Assembly (NCBI GenBank): GCA_963971285.1
Contig: OZ020250.1
Coordinates: 21,790,783-21,854,782 of the forward strand
Reading direction: 5' to 3'
From: Astropecten irregularis
Taxonomy: Eukaryota; Echinodermata; Asteroidea; Paxillosida; Astropectinidae
Length of the DNA: 64,000 bases
The translations under genes were made by a program, and so were the position numbers. This document shows, in pieces, positions 20,516 to 33,970 of the stretch. The notes beneath the pieces are model-generated. The model had not been told where the DNA came from. It saw only the letters and a program-made list of their open reading frames with translations, and made no database searches. Each line of letters opens with the position of its first letter. Within the stretch, counting starts at the first letter, position 1.

Positions 20516-23500
20516 ACTTTTCAAAATTAATATTGATTGACTTCCTCTTGAAGTAAAAAGGTGATAATGTTAATTGTTTTAAAAATGCTTGGAGTTTAGA
20601 GGGTTTATTATGTATTAAATCATTTTGTACAAAAATTGTTTTACGATGTCAATTTTTCTGATCAGGATGTGCACTAGTTTATTAACCACTTCTGCCATAC
20701 ATCAACAAATGTAGGCTACCTATTGATGAATTTTCATGCGGTGCTAAGGAACTGGAACAGTACCTGTGAAAAATGTAAATTGATACTTTTGGTATCAGAA
20801 GCTTTCCATCCCCCTAATAATATACGATGGCGGTTCACCAGACCACTGAGACCAGTCAACTATCATTTATTCAGGGTAGAAACACTGTGAGTCCAAAGCT
20901 TTAAACCCCATTAGCGGCTGTAAGATGTCTCTCCGTTTATTGAATATGACGCGCTCACCGCCACGCTCGCTGGGAAAAAAACAAAAAAAACAAGAACACA
21001 TTGAACGCAAATTGCTTACATTGTCAAATGAACCTAGAAATGTTTAATGAAAAGGAAGTATCTACGGTCCCGTAATGTTTGTGCGGGACTCGTCGGCACT
21101 TAGTACTGCTTAGCCGGTAATAATCCATGGTTGTGCTACGCTGTATACATTGTACTTAGTGCAGGGATACCGGTGGACGTTTTAATGGGGTCAAACGAGC
21201 ACTTCACCCCCACATCTGAACTTCTGCTTCATCAACTGGCTTGCCGTTCATCCAAACTATCCAATCCACCTTGAATCCTCCATAATATCAGCTCCTCTAA
21301 CTGATTGCATCGGCTTAACCCAAAAAAAAATGAAGATAATTACTTTACGGCTCCCTCAACACTCCCAGGGGAAAATATTCATCAACTGTCATAATCTCAT
21401 ACATTTTTCTTTTCTAGTGGGGTAAAAAGGTCTTACTTTGTCAAGACATTGTCTGAGGTATGGACAAACTAGCTACCTTCTCTTCTCAAGGCGGCAATGT
21501 TGTTGTTTTGTCGTTGCATGTGTAAAACTGAGTTCCGAAAATGAGACTTAATTCATCAGATTTTAAGACTGCCATTTCTTGACAATATCCAGCATGTCTG
21601 GCAATTCATGTATTTTGCTCAGATTATTGGGCGGTGCAGCACCTTGTTTTACAAAAAAAGCGGGAAATGTTTTGTTGACTAGAATCACTGATCAGAAACC
21701 GGAAGCGTGTTTTTTTGTCTTTACGTGACGCGGTCATTAGCGTGTGTGAGCATGTCTGCAGGATTTTAGCGGTGACTGAATGATGTTTGTGATGCGCAAA
21801 TTTATAATCATATGCATGAGGTGAAAATTGAAGCTTCACTTTCTCAGTGCTTCAGGGCTGCATACATGTGCCTCACGTTAATACGGTAAATTTGCATTTG
21901 AATACCAGTGCTACATTCTTCCTGTAAGCTCTTACACATTAGCGACCGAGCAATGAACACCGTATTAGTAAATTCAGTTCATGACATAAAAAAAACCATC
22001 GCTACCGGCGCTAATAACATTTCAGCAACAGCTGTGTCGTGTATCAATGCACGGATCGTTGCCCTTTTTGTCCTTCCTTCGTGTCCTTGCGAGTCATTAG
22101 CCGTTTAATTTCAAAGGTCACAAATTGGATTTTGTTTATTTATGGGACACATCAATATTTTAATGCTTATGTTGTCATCCGCCTCTCCCCCCTTTTCCTT
22201 TCGCTGGTAACGAGTCGTTGAAGGGGTGTGGCTATCGCCGGAATACAGGTGTAATAGACCTTACGTCCTTTTTGACTTCACAGTTTTGTTGTTCGTAATG
22301 GTGTGGTCGTCGCATTGAACCTTTAGAGGTGTAGAAGCAGAACCATCATAGCCGGCAGACAGGTATTAGAATCGCATCTCCGAGCCCCCAATTGATTCCC
22401 GTGACCCGCAGGAATCAATTTAGAAGGACCGACAACATGTTCTGCAATCAGACACTGTGCAAGATTAAAAAACTGCCCGTCCGATGGGAGTTGGAGGGGG
22501 GTCGGGGATCGGAAAGGGCTGAGGGTACACTCTGGCTTAAGCTCGGTTCATGCTTAATGCAAATGCTTCGTGTGAAATTAAAACTGACGTTACAACTGTA
22601 TGTTCACAAAAAATGTTTGCAAGAGCTCATTTCAACTTGATTGAAAATAAAATGTATGATGTGAAATTCGACCCACTTTGCGATTGGCATGAAGTACGAA
22701 CCGGAAAAGACAAGAGGACGAGCAAAGAATCAACACAGCAAGGAAAAACAACAACAACAACTTAATAAAACAACAACAATATCGAGCTGACATTTGACTC
22801 TAAACTTTGCTTATCTGATTCACATCCCGCCATGTTTCTTAGACATAAAACCTTTCAATTGCTCGAGATCCTTCTTTCTTCACTGATAACAAGAGAAACC
22901 GTCTATTTTTGTTTCCTTCCAATAAACTGAGTAAAATGAAAAAACAACCCACAATGCCGTATTCTAGGAGTCTGTTATAGGATTATTCACATGTGCCTAG
23001 ATGTTGGGACAGTTTACGGCTGACAAATAGTCCAAACAAATTTCTTTTTTTTAGTCTTCGAAGCTCTCTCTGAATGAATTTCGGAATGAAAGAAGAGAAA
23101 GCCAACCGGAAGGAAATTGCAGCGCTCGTGCCTTTATAGTGTTGCTCAGAAATGGGCCATGTAAAAGACTTTACCAATGAAGTGTATGATTGTGCATACA
23201 TGTACATTTATCTACATGATATTAGTGTGTGGACTACACGCAAGCTGAATGTATATTAAACCCGCATGTACATGTACACATATGTACACTGTCAATAGTA
23301 ATGAGCTCTGTGCAATCTGAACATGCCAAAACCATTGAGATGCATTTAAATAGCGGGTATCAACTTTTAAGGTTTGCTTTACATGTATACATTTCCCCAG
23401 CCCTCCCACCCCGCACCCCAGCCAACCGGGATTGTCCAAGCATCATTTCTTCAATCGTCATGGCTGCTGAATATTAGATAAAGGTCATTTCATTTTATAC

Positions 23501-25403
23501 ATACACACTATGTACATCCAAACCACATGCCTGTACATTGGACGCGATTGAGGGGATGGGAAGATGACATGTTTCAGTTGCTAAAGAGACAGCCGAACTT
23601 ATGCATGAGATACCGTATCCAATTTTCCTATTTAAAAAAAAATTATCGCGCCAGGTGCACATACAGTACGCAGGATTCTGGTCGCATGAGTTTATATTAA
23701 TTCCAGATGTTATTCTGCCTCTTCCATGGTTCTACTCCCCCCCCCCATAATTTGTTTTTAAATTTAAATATAATAGCATTGTATAGGGGCCTAACTCTTC
23801 ATGCATGTTCCATGTTTATACCTAAATTCTGTAGATATGTGCCGTTGACCAGCCATCGTCTCTATGGTCAGTGTCAAACCCACGTAGCGGTTAGGTTAGG
23901 TTTGATTGATCACGACTTCATTACTTGATATGATTTTACATTTACTTTCTTCAAAGCGATATCACATCACGCCATGATAATGGGCATCAGCCGTGACGTG
24001 CGGTAATTACCTACCCGTACTAGCGATGTTCGGCGGACACTGTTTAGTAGTGGACACGATTTGAGCCACTCCCTTTAATATACCTTATGTGGGGGAAAAA
24101 ACACTGTGATATCAGAAATGCATCTGTGCATAGTCTGTATAAGAAAAAAATATGAGTTTATTATATGTGTGTAAATGTACGTTCTTCCCTGCTAATCTAC
24201 AGTAATAATAGGACAACCAGCTCAATATTCAGGGATAAATATTTTTTAGCTGGTACTTTTTTAATGCTTGTCGGGACAAATATTCATGGTGTCAATTTTG
24301 ATACGTGATACATATCACACATATATCACAGACAGAAAACATTACATTTCCCAGGATGGGCCATTTCTGTTAAATACAAAGTCTGTAATATATATAATAC
24401 ATGTACCTGTATATCCCTTTTTTATTATTTATAGGCCCAATGCCATTTAAACACACACAACATTTGAATTACATGTATAACAATTTGATAGCTGACTATC
24501 AATCCTTAAAATTTCATTTGGGAATGAAATTAGCAAATTAAATAAACATATTTTTGGTTTAATTGTTTTAGGATTTGTTGGTCCAGCAAAAATCCAGCAA
24601 GGACTGGTGCATGTCTATGATTTTTATTTGCGCGGCAATTCCTCAGGCATGATGTAGAGCGCATGAATTATGCATGCGTGCTATTTGAAGTCAAATTAAA
24701 TTTCAGCTGACTGATCTCATTAAGATGATATTTTATACGTAGATACACTCACTCTCATATGGTAAAACAACAACAACAGCCGCCTTGAGGTGAACAGGGA
24801 TATTATGGACTTCAATAAAAGGCAAGAAAACATATGTAGTGTTTATAATACGTATTGATTATTATTATGATTATTACTATTTGAAAAGTTGTTGCTGCCG
24901 GGGAAGTGTAAACATAAAGTTTCAGAAAATAAGTTGCAATAAGGTTTGATTTTGTTCTTACATTGGTTGGTATAGCTCTTGAGTTTAATGTAAAAAAAAA
25001 CGACAATAAAATGAAAAAATAAAGCCCGTTCTTCTCTGGACAACTTTAAGCATCTGTTTTTTTGTATAATGTGAGAACCTTACGTTCAACACAGTGTACT
25101 GTGTGAGCCATATTTTTGATTAAGAATTTTCATCTTTAAGGACTCAGATTGTGATGCCTGGCAATACCCACATGGCTTTCACTGAGGTTTGGTTAATTCC
25201 TAAATCCAAGAGGATTGATGAAATACATGTAGGTTTGTTTTGTTTGTGCTTGATGTTAGGCTTTAGGCGTATGTTCATGTAACCCCTCCTCCCCTGTGTA
25301 GTTCCTTCTTGGTATTGTAAGCAAAACAGGATTACATGATCCCTGAGGCTGAGGGAAAGGGTCCACACTCCATTTGAGGTTCATGGAGCTTCGTCATGTT
25401 ATG
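20516..25403 (+). other. Intron, no gene recognised
   Basis: AT-rich intronic DNA with a C run near 23740, an ATT-type trinucleotide stretch near 24850-24885, and several ACATGTACATGT motifs near 23265-23290. Open frames are short and without family motifs. Confidence 0.4.
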
Positions 25404-25752
25404 GAGGCTTCCATGATTGGTCCACTGAGGTAGCAGAGGCATCCATGTTTGGTCCAATGTTGAGGATGTGAAAGCCTCCATGATTGGTCCAGTGAGGTAT
25501 TGGAGGCTTCCATGATTGGTCCAGTGAGGTAGCAGAGGCCTCCTTGATTGGTCCATTTTGGTAGTTGAGGTATTTAAAGCATCTGTGATTGGTGCATTCA
25601 GATATAGTAGTAGAGGTATACATGTATGATTGGTCCATTGAGGTAGCTGAGGCTTCCATGATTGGTCCAATGTTGAGGACATGAAAGCCTCCATGATTGG
25701 TCCACTAAGGCATATGAATAGTAGTACAGACATCCATTATTGGTCCAGTGTA
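25404..25752. repeat. Minisatellite of about ten CCAAT-box-bearing units
   Basis: Roughly ten degenerate units of 29-44 bp with core CATGATTGGTCCAGTGAGG. Nine of ten keep ATTGG, i.e. CCAAT on the minus strand. Two expanded units carry CCAATGTTGAGG, adding CCAAT on the + strand. The repeat keeps a 133-codon minus-strand frame open, but that is explained by repetition; no start context or partner exon supports a protein. Confidence 0.85.
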
Positions 25753-28697
25753 TCTATTAATTCCAAGGAGGTCTGTACCAATTAGTCTCTCTGGCATTAC
25801 AGCTAAATATCTTTACTTTTTAGCATTTAGGCTTACCATCTCCCTTTATAGTCGCAGGTGGACTAGATAACCAAATGGATGTACAGTCGTTTTATTGCCA
25901 TCTTGTCTATAACATTAATTATGGATGAATGGCCTGGTGAAGCTGTTAAGCGTTGCCAGCCAGAAGTGCTCAGATCTGTTTGACTTGCATGAAATGAGTC
26001 TGCCGGAAAAAAAACCCAACAACTTGTTTCCATTTCTGCTCATGAAATCTTGATGAGAATCGTAGCTAGACTATTTACTAAGCAATTCTATGCGTTGCAT
26101 TTAAACAGTGCTAGAATCTTTTTAGTTTTATTAGTTTTTTTTTCTTTACATGCAGTTATGTAGAAGGTGCGAACATACAGATGGCTTACTCAATTCACTG
26201 TTAAATTTGTTATTTATTTATTTTTTTTTATTTTTTTTTTCTCGGGAAAAAAAAACGTTTATGAACAAAAACTATCCTCATGATAGGAATTAGGACTGAG
26301 GTTGCTGACCTGTACATGATAGTAAAGACGATGCCAAGCTGAAATGATTTTTGTTCCGACCCATTAAGCCCGGGTGAAGTGTAAACGGACTATTTAATGC
26401 CAAAAAGAAGCAAAGTCCTTATGCCGTGAAATTGCACAGAGCAAGAGCACTATTTGTGGAAGCATTTTGGCTGCGAAAATTTTTTTGCGGTGGAGTTTGA
26501 TGCCGTCATTTGCGTCTGGAGTGTTGCTTGTGACGGTTGAAAGCAGATTGAAGTTGTTTTGTAATGCTGAACTTTTTTTTTTCATGCACCAAGGCTTTTC
26601 TGAAGTGGGCAATTTTCCACGGTAACTTGATTTACCTGTAAAACGACTATGACCTACATGTATTCCTTGATCAATCATTCTAGAAAGAGTGCAATTTAAA
26701 TATGTTTTGTTGGAATCAGCAAGTATGCCACAAATGGTTCCTCGAAATGCATGCAAATTTGCAAAAAAATGTCACCACACTGCGGAAATACCCAACTGCA
26801 GAATCCTCTTTTCTACGATATCATCAACAACGTTGGGTCAATGTTGGGGTCGTATGTATATATCCTGGGCTGGGAATTTAACCGGGTAAACACGCTGACG
26901 ACCGACAATCGTAATTTTCTTGTCGGCCAAGTGGCGAAGCTCTGACAAGTGTCTTGTCCCCTCCATTCATCTTCTCTTAGCCTCTCTGTGATGTTTCCCC
27001 AGACCCCCCTCTAGCAATGAATAACGAAACTGGACCCTTTCTTTCCATTTCTTGCTCTTCCCAGTTCTTGTTGGCATAGCTGACGCCCTTTCTCCCTTTG
27101 GCAAACACCAGGGATCTCCTCTGCTCATATTGTAGGGATGATGCGGAGTTACCATGACAACACAGGCTGCGATTAAAGTTCCTCAAATGCCCGTGCCGAT
27201 GACTGTTTTGAATACACCGTCCGATTTAAGGACCGAGCATTTATATAAAAAGTGATACAACCCAAAAGGTTTTAAAGACACCGTGTGCTTTAAATTTGCC
27301 GGGATCATTCTATTTTCGGGTGTTGTTTGTGTGCTTTCGAGCTTGTTTTCTGGGTCTCGTTAATTGACTGCCATTAGTGGAAAGGTCGTGAGTGCCGCAA
27401 GGCAATAAATGCTCGCAATTAACTTGCCCGAACACGTGTGCTAAGAACACCGTGCGTGATGAAAAACTTTGATGCTCGATAAAGACACTTCCCCCTGTTT
27501 GTGTTTGTCAATATGTACGTGTACATACATGTGCACATACGTGTATGATTACCATACCTTGTATGTATATGCACATTATCCAAGGCTAATAAGAGTACAT
27601 ATATCTACCCACGCAGTCCAGTTGAAGGCTATGTTTGACTGAGGGCACTTTCACATTCTCAGATTGATAGAAGTTAATGTACATCACTGGAAACATATTT
27701 CAGGGCACCAAATAAACATCATTTACAGTGTGCATGTCATTATAATCCAATAATTTAAGATATAGTATGTTTGAATGATCCTACCACAATCTAGGTACCG
27801 GTACTTTGTTTATAATTTCAGCAGCTCACAATATAATCTAGTACATTACATACATGTTCACATGATTTACACCATTTTCAAGCACCCCATGGCATGTGAT
27901 AATAATTATTTGAGAAATGTTCACCTCATGTGTCAAGCTGTTTAAAGGGCTCATGCAGTGCTTTTTCAGTCAGGTGTGAGGAAGTGGGTAAAATAACAGG
28001 TCCCATATACTGTAACAATTTCTTTTTGGCACATGTTCAAGCCATAATATTCCTATTGCATAGACCCTTTAATACAATTGCCCAGTCCAATGTGCAAATT
28101 TAGTTGCATGGTTTTGAAATACCAGATTTATGAACTGTAATGCCCCTCCTACTTTGACAGGTGAATATCTTGGCTTGGATACCTGTTGTACCTGGGGGAT
28201 ATGCATTACATGCACGCACACCTAGATGATCCGAGTGACTTGCAGTACCCTACATCTATAAGGCTTTGTGCATAAGTCCTTATGAATTGACAATCATTCA
28301 TCGTGGCGCCATTCAGATGTCTGAACTTTGAGTATTTTTTGCCGGCAAACAAGAAAGAAAAAATGAATCCTGTAGTGTTTAATTACATGGAAAACTCAAG
28401 AGTGTTCATATACCTTTGTATGGTGGATGTGGCTCTAACAACGTAGTACAATGTAGTTGTCACATGAATGCACTATATACATGTACATGTATCCATTTAT
28501 GTATAACACGTAATATAAATCACCAAGTATTGCCTCTATGTGTACATATCATTATTGAACTACATGTAGCTTATGAAAACTGCTATATGTACAGTTTAGT
28601 TGCAATGCTACACACCGTGTATGTATTCTCTGAAATCAGCAGGCGCAACACAATGTATCAATGTCTCCATATGGTACACACATACACACATACAGAT
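25753..28697 (+). other. Intron, no gene recognised
   Basis: Contains a T-rich run near 26218-26242 and many ACATGTACATGT / TACATGTA motifs near 27510-27560 and 28480. No exon supported. Confidence 0.4.
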
Positions 28698-29000
28698 CTG
28701 GGCCAATTTCACGGAATCCGTAACCGTAAACAAAAATTTGTCTCTTACGGTAGCAGAATTGTTTTGCTTACGGTTAGCGTATTTCACAGGGTTGTTTTCT
28801 TGTTGGTAATGGTAGGCCTAAGCAAGGAATTTCTGCAGAATGCATTTGACAGAGCGTTAGCTGAAAATAATCACAGTTACCCTAGAAATTCTTTGCTAAC
28901 TGAAAGTCTTGCTTACAGATTCCATGAAATAGATTTCATGCATAGCAGAGCCCGTAAGCACAAAAATAGGCCGCAACAAATTCCATGAAATTGGGCCCTG
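28698..29000. repeat. MITE, GGGCCCAATTTCATGGAAT family (copy 1)
   Basis: About 303 bp: left CTGGGCCAATTTCACGGAAT, right ATTCCATGAAATTGGGCCC, with inner inverted pieces such as CCGTAACCGTAA and TTACGGTTAGCG. The long + strand open frame across it is a by-product of the repeat. A second, inverted and more decayed copy starts 304 bases downstream. Confidence 0.75.
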
Positions 29001-29303
29001 TATTCTCACTCTTTGTCTTAACAACAGTTTATTTGGAGCACGCTGTGTTTGCAAAGGCACACCCTCCCCCCCTCCCCCATCCCTTACTCCTCCCCTTTTC
29101 TATTCCCAAGTGTTGGACACTTCATACAGTTCATATTTGGATAAATCGTTGGGTTTCAGAACAGTGGAAAGGACCTGTTGTGTTTTCCTGTGAAATTTGA
29201 ACTTCTTGTTTGTTTGTTTTTACGTATTTAGTTGGGTGTGGGGGTGCGGATGTTATTGGGGTGTGTTCTTTGCGTTTGTCCATGTTTTGGGACTCATTTA
29301 ATA

Positions 29304-29611
29304 CTGGGCCCAATTTCATGGAATCTGTTACGTCCTATTTTTGTGCTTACGGGCACTGCTGCGGGTGATATCTAGATATGAAATCTATAAGCAAGACTTT
29401 CGGGGCTTTATCAGTTAGTGGAGAATTTCTAGGCTAACCTTGATTTTGTTCTGCTAATGCACTGTTGTATATGGATTCTGCAGAAAAGTCCTTACTTATC
29501 GTAGCGGGAAATAAAACTCTCCCATGAAATACCCTAACCGTAAGCAAAAAAAGTCTGCTACCGTATTAAGTGAAGAATTTCTGCTTATGGTAAAGGATTC
29601 CATGAAATCTA
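29304..29611. repeat. MITE, GGGCCCAATTTCATGGAAT family (copy 2, inverted)
   Basis: Starts CTGGGCCCAATTTCATGGAAT-like (29304) and ends GGATTCCATGAAAT, the right terminus lacking its last bases. Interior CCTATTTTTGTGCTTACGGG matches the other copy on the opposite strand. Confidence 0.65.
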
Positions 29612-31599
29612 TTTTTATTTATTAAACAAAAACACAGATTCTTATCATAATTATGCACCTAATCAAGGAAAACAGTGCTACAATTAATTAAAAGTTCATA
29701 ACTGGATTGCAGAATTTCAACAGGAATAAAGATTTTAATGAAAATTGAAAAAAAACAAGAAAGATCCAAAATATTTAATTTTAATCAAATATTTATTCTA
29801 ACAATTTGAAGAAGAAGAAAAATTATTATGTATAAACGTGGGTGCCTCCTGTCCCCCATGGGTTTAACATCAGTGTCCGTCATCACCACATTCAGAGTTG
29901 TTTGTTATTTTATTGGCTGAAGACTGAATTTAATCATCTGCAAACTCGAAGAGATTGCCAAGTACAGTATACACAAGAAATCAAATTTGCAATGATTTTC
30001 CAATGCGGAACGTTTTGCTGTTTTCACGATGCCATCCCGTTGTTGTGACTCATTATGTGAACCCATGATCAGATCTCGTATATCTGCCTTGTTAAAAAAA
30101 CCCTTTTCAGGCAGTTAATCATTGAAGGAGGAAACCCACTCCACTGTATGCATAAGACATTTCATTGTCTTGAATGTACACAATTTGAAGCACTTGTCTG
30201 GAGCCATAGGCCTACTCGTTCCCCGTAAAAAGACAGAAGAGGAAAACAAAAATGGGTGAGATATTTACCCGATTACTGTCTACTAATTGAGGATGCTCGC
30301 CTCTTACGATGCTTGCAATTAAACAGCGCTTTGCCACCACCCCCGCCCCTCCAAAAAAAGATTCTGGATCGGCATAGGGCATGGCACCAGGCAGAACAGC
30401 GTCGGGTCTTGGGCACGTCGCCCTGACCCGGAGAGACGTAATGCGAGCTGAGCGTCAGATGTACTGACTCACGGCCCTATTAACCAATTACGGGAACAAT
30501 CACAGGGTTCAGCGCTCGAGAAACGGCACTCGGACGCCGGCTTGTGTGGTTGGGTTATGCTGGTGCCATACACACCGCGTACTGTCCAGGCATACTACGC
30601 CCAGTGTACTCTGAATGGCACTATTGGCTGGCTAGATGTCCTTTTTGGTTTTTCAATGTTCAACCATATGTGTCATCATATTCCGTCAAGTTTGGCCCCG
30701 ATTTGTGCATGATACAGTAGGTGTCTCTGCTTGCATTCATAAGAAGATGTACCGGATGTGTACCATTTACCATCCTTTATTGTCACCTCACACTTGCAGC
30801 TGTCCGTTCTATTCAACAGGAAATAAGTCCCTGCATATTGAAAACACAATGACATTTAATAAAGTCAGTCCTCATTATGAAGGATAATGGATCGAACGTT
30901 TACCATTTGCAATGCACTGTCACAGATCATGGGCCATCGCGACAAATTGAGTCATGTTTTAATCATGTCGCCACGAAAAATATTTCTGCTACATGGAGAG
31001 ATTCAAGTGTGCATATCATTATTTACCAATTTGCAATATTTGAGCGGAGATATTTACTGTTCTTACCCATTTCATCAGACTCACGTCGTATGGAAATACA
31101 TGCCCCTGGATGACATGTTACCATAGCAACATCCATCCAGAGAATTTCGTCCATGCTTGGGGGAGGGGGGGGGGGGCTCGACTTTTCTTTTCCTGTGTTT
31201 TTTCCTGCGAGAGACAACGGAAAAGTTTCCAGGATGCGTTTCGGTTGAAATTACTGAGAGTTCCTGGAGGCGCTTCAATTATTGAGAGTCTCGCTAAATG
31301 ATTACAGGTCCGAACTCATGCCTAGGGTGTCGTTGCTTGTGTAACCTGCCTGTAGCTTGCATGATGTTTTGACTGTACGTACATGTACATACTGCAGTGC
31401 ATACCCTTTCGGTCCCTGCACATTCCGGGAAACTCGTCAGGACAAATAATCTGCCAATTCATTTTATCTCGTTCATATTTTGTCACTGAGAGACTATCAG
31501 AAGCCTGCATTAATAATAGAGGAGGGGATGAAGACTGTACTGAAGGTGTTTGAGGATGATTCTGTGAACATCAAGCCTACCGAGGCTGATCACTGCCAT
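29612..31599 (+). other. Intron with a CpG-rich block at 30.36-30.60 kb
   Basis: No exon called. 30360-30600 is visibly richer in CG than its surroundings (GGCACGTCGCCCTGACCCGG, CACTCGGACGCCGGC), and contains TTAACCAATTACGGG with a CCAAT box. This could be a regulatory element or alternative promoter. A G run lies near 31157-31173. Confidence 0.35.
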
Positions 31600-31841
31600 G
31601 GGGCCAATTTCACAGCGCTTTTTAGCACAAAAATGTGCTAAGCATAACATTTCTGACTTAATAAAAACAGGGTTAACAACCAAATTCCAATTTTTGTGTA
31701 TCGCTTGTTATTGTTCTTTGGCTGTTGTTCACTGACCATGAATATCAGATGAATTTTTTAATGGTGGTTTGTTATATTGGGCAAGACATTTTTGTGCTAA
31801 GCAAATATTTGTGCTTAGCAGCTCCATGAAATTGGTCCCTG
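31600..31841. repeat. MITE, GGGGCCAATTT / GTGCTAAGCA subfamily (copy 1)
   Basis: Left GGGGCCAATTTCACAGCGCT, right AGCTCCATGAAATTGGTCCC, inner arms GCACAAAAATGTGCTAAGCA and TTGTGCTAAGCAAATATTTG. The core (GGTTAACAACCAAATT; CTTTGGCTGTTGTTCACTGA) matches 49118-49356 in inverted orientation. It is related to but distinct from the GCTTAAGC subfamily. Confidence 0.75.
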
Positions 31842-32010
31842 GTCTTGGTCTTAGTTCCGGAAGGACTCAGATTTCTGGTAGGGAGGCCCCAACTGGTTAC
31901 CGGCAGTTTAGAGCAAGTTGGATCAGCGACTATTTGTCAACCACTGCACTGGTTGATTGTGCCTGGTACCTGTGAATTATTGAGTGTACATGTCACCAGG
32001 CACATTCGGC

Positions 32011-32105
32011 CAGGGGCCAATTTCATAGAGCTGCTTAAGCAGCAAAATTTGCTTAAGCAGTAAAAACTTTGGTAAATAAAATCAGTATGCCAGCCAAAAT
32101 TCCTC
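32011..32105. repeat. MITE, GGGGCCAATTT family (copy 4, truncated)
   Basis: Left end CAGGGGCCAATTTCATAGAG followed by the GCTTAAGCA sub-terminal arms and TATGCCAGCCAAAATTCCT, then the similarity stops. The right half is missing. Confidence 0.75.
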
Positions 32106-33783
32106 AGTTGGTTGACAAATAGTCACTGATTCAACTTGCTTTTAGGTGGTTGAACGCTAGTACAGTGATTTCTAGTGGTCTTGGGCTTATAAGTTCCTGG
32201 CTTTGTATTTTCCTCATTGTTTGAGGTTTATTGTCCACAATCTGCTTCTACCTCACCATTGTCCCCATTGGATTTGTGATTGAATCTGAGCATGTAATTT
32301 TCTGAATAACGGAGAATGACTGGGAAATACTGATTAGATTCCTGGGCCAACCATCCCTCCAACCAACCAACTGGAGATCATTTTCAGCTCCGTGTCACTC
32401 GGAAACCTGACAACTTTTGGTGCGGGCCTCCTCAGAAATTCATCGATCGATGCCCACACAGCGGCCTCACTGAAACAGAATAGGGATGCGTGAGATTTTT
32501 TTTTTTGACGGGCAGTGAACGTGCATAACAGAAATGAAATCTTCGGAGCTGCTAGAAACCGTTTTCAAGGTGTTGAAATTTGTCCCCACCTGGGAATTTG
32601 GCCGTATATAGATAGCTAGAAAGGGCATTGAGCTTTCAGAATGAGAGGGAGACGAGAAGATTCGATCGGATCGGAACATGTTACAATGTAGCGTACATAT
32701 AGTGCGGTCAACATGTACAATGTACTTTGAAGTAGACAGAGTCATGAAAAAAAAATAAGACAGCGAATCATCCGATTAAGTCTATCGTAGCATTGGAGTG
32801 GAAGTTTGCTCGTCTGTCCTACCGGAGCGGAGTCCCTCTACTCCGTGATTGCCAATGTTTCTCTGGTAATGATCTGCACATGTCGGTGTCCCACGTCATG
32901 ATCGAGATCAATATCTACTCAGTCCATTTCATTTCAGTATTTTCAAAAACAGAGAAAAAAAAAATTTGAAAGTGGCACAAGCAAGCTCTATTTCTGCGTG
33001 ACAATCTAGGTCACATAGATGTACGGTTGAGGGGACCGAGAGATTCCCGGCACAAACGAGGATCAGAACGCCACGAGTCCTTCCTCGACCTCTGTGAAAA
33101 TAGGGCAGAGGCCCACCGTGCCGGATCATATAGGATATAGCAAATTAAAATCCTCAGATTTGCTCGGTCATGTACGGTATTTACGCAAACTGGGTCATTC
33201 CAACAAGTTGAGAACAAGAAGAACACTATCAGTAAATATGCTGTCATCTAATCTTTACCATTAACCCAAATTATGGTATTATACAAAATAAATGTACACA
33301 CGTCAAAAATTGCTATTCGAGATGCGGGAATTGATCCTAGTCTGATTTCGAGAAAGGCTTTGAAATGTTTGCTCAAATATGACAACAGATGTCTCTCACG
33401 GGACACATCTATGCAGGAAAATGAACATCTTCAATCACTAGATGCCGGCAGCATTATGTCTGCATAACAATTTCCTCCGGAATCAAGATACTCCACTTAG
33501 TTAAGTACATGTACTCTGTACAGTAGCTGGACAAATTGAGGCTTAATGTAGGTGAACCACATTGTATCAGCTTACATCGTCCTCTGGATCAATCATGTAA
33601 GGAGATGTTCAGCATACATGAACTAGGAACATCAATTTACACTCTAGACAACCTTCAGGCTCTTTAAGGAACCTGCATCCCTCCTCCATAAGAAACCATC
33701 GCAAACCTTGCAGTATGGTGACATTACATACAGATGTGAGTACCAGTATATAAAGACAGTGCTTAATGATAAGGTCAATACTT
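32106..33783 (+). other. Intron, no gene recognised
   Basis: No supported exon, RNA or mobile element beyond short A and T runs. Confidence 0.35.
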
Positions 33784-33970
33784 AAAGGTAATATTATAAT
33801 TTTGTTTTTGTCAAAGAAATGCAGATTCATGGGCAAAAATATCAAGGAAGATACATTAACAGTCATCTGTGAAATGTTCAGTCCCTTATGGTGTCCATTT
33901 TTTTAGAAAACAGTGAAAAATGGCCACAGTATTTCTAAAGTCTTTCCTCTTTTATTTTTGATCTACCGGT
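33784..33970. repeat. Dispersed repeat, copy 1 of a pair
   Basis: Shares TTTTTGTCAAAGAAATGCAG, TTCATGGGCAAAAATATCAA and GTCATCTGTGAAATGT with 36263-36443, same orientation, about 75-80% by eye. No terminal repeats were identified and the family is unknown. Confidence 0.6.

Noticed and set aside
25332-25733. 133-codon repetitive minus-strand frame
   Set aside because: Explained by the minisatellite, which keeps frames open by repetition; no promoter, splice site or domain.
28416-28988. 190-codon + strand open frame, the longest in the window
   Set aside because: Its second half runs across a MITE with clear inverted ends and the first half is simple ACATGTA-rich DNA; no domain is visible.
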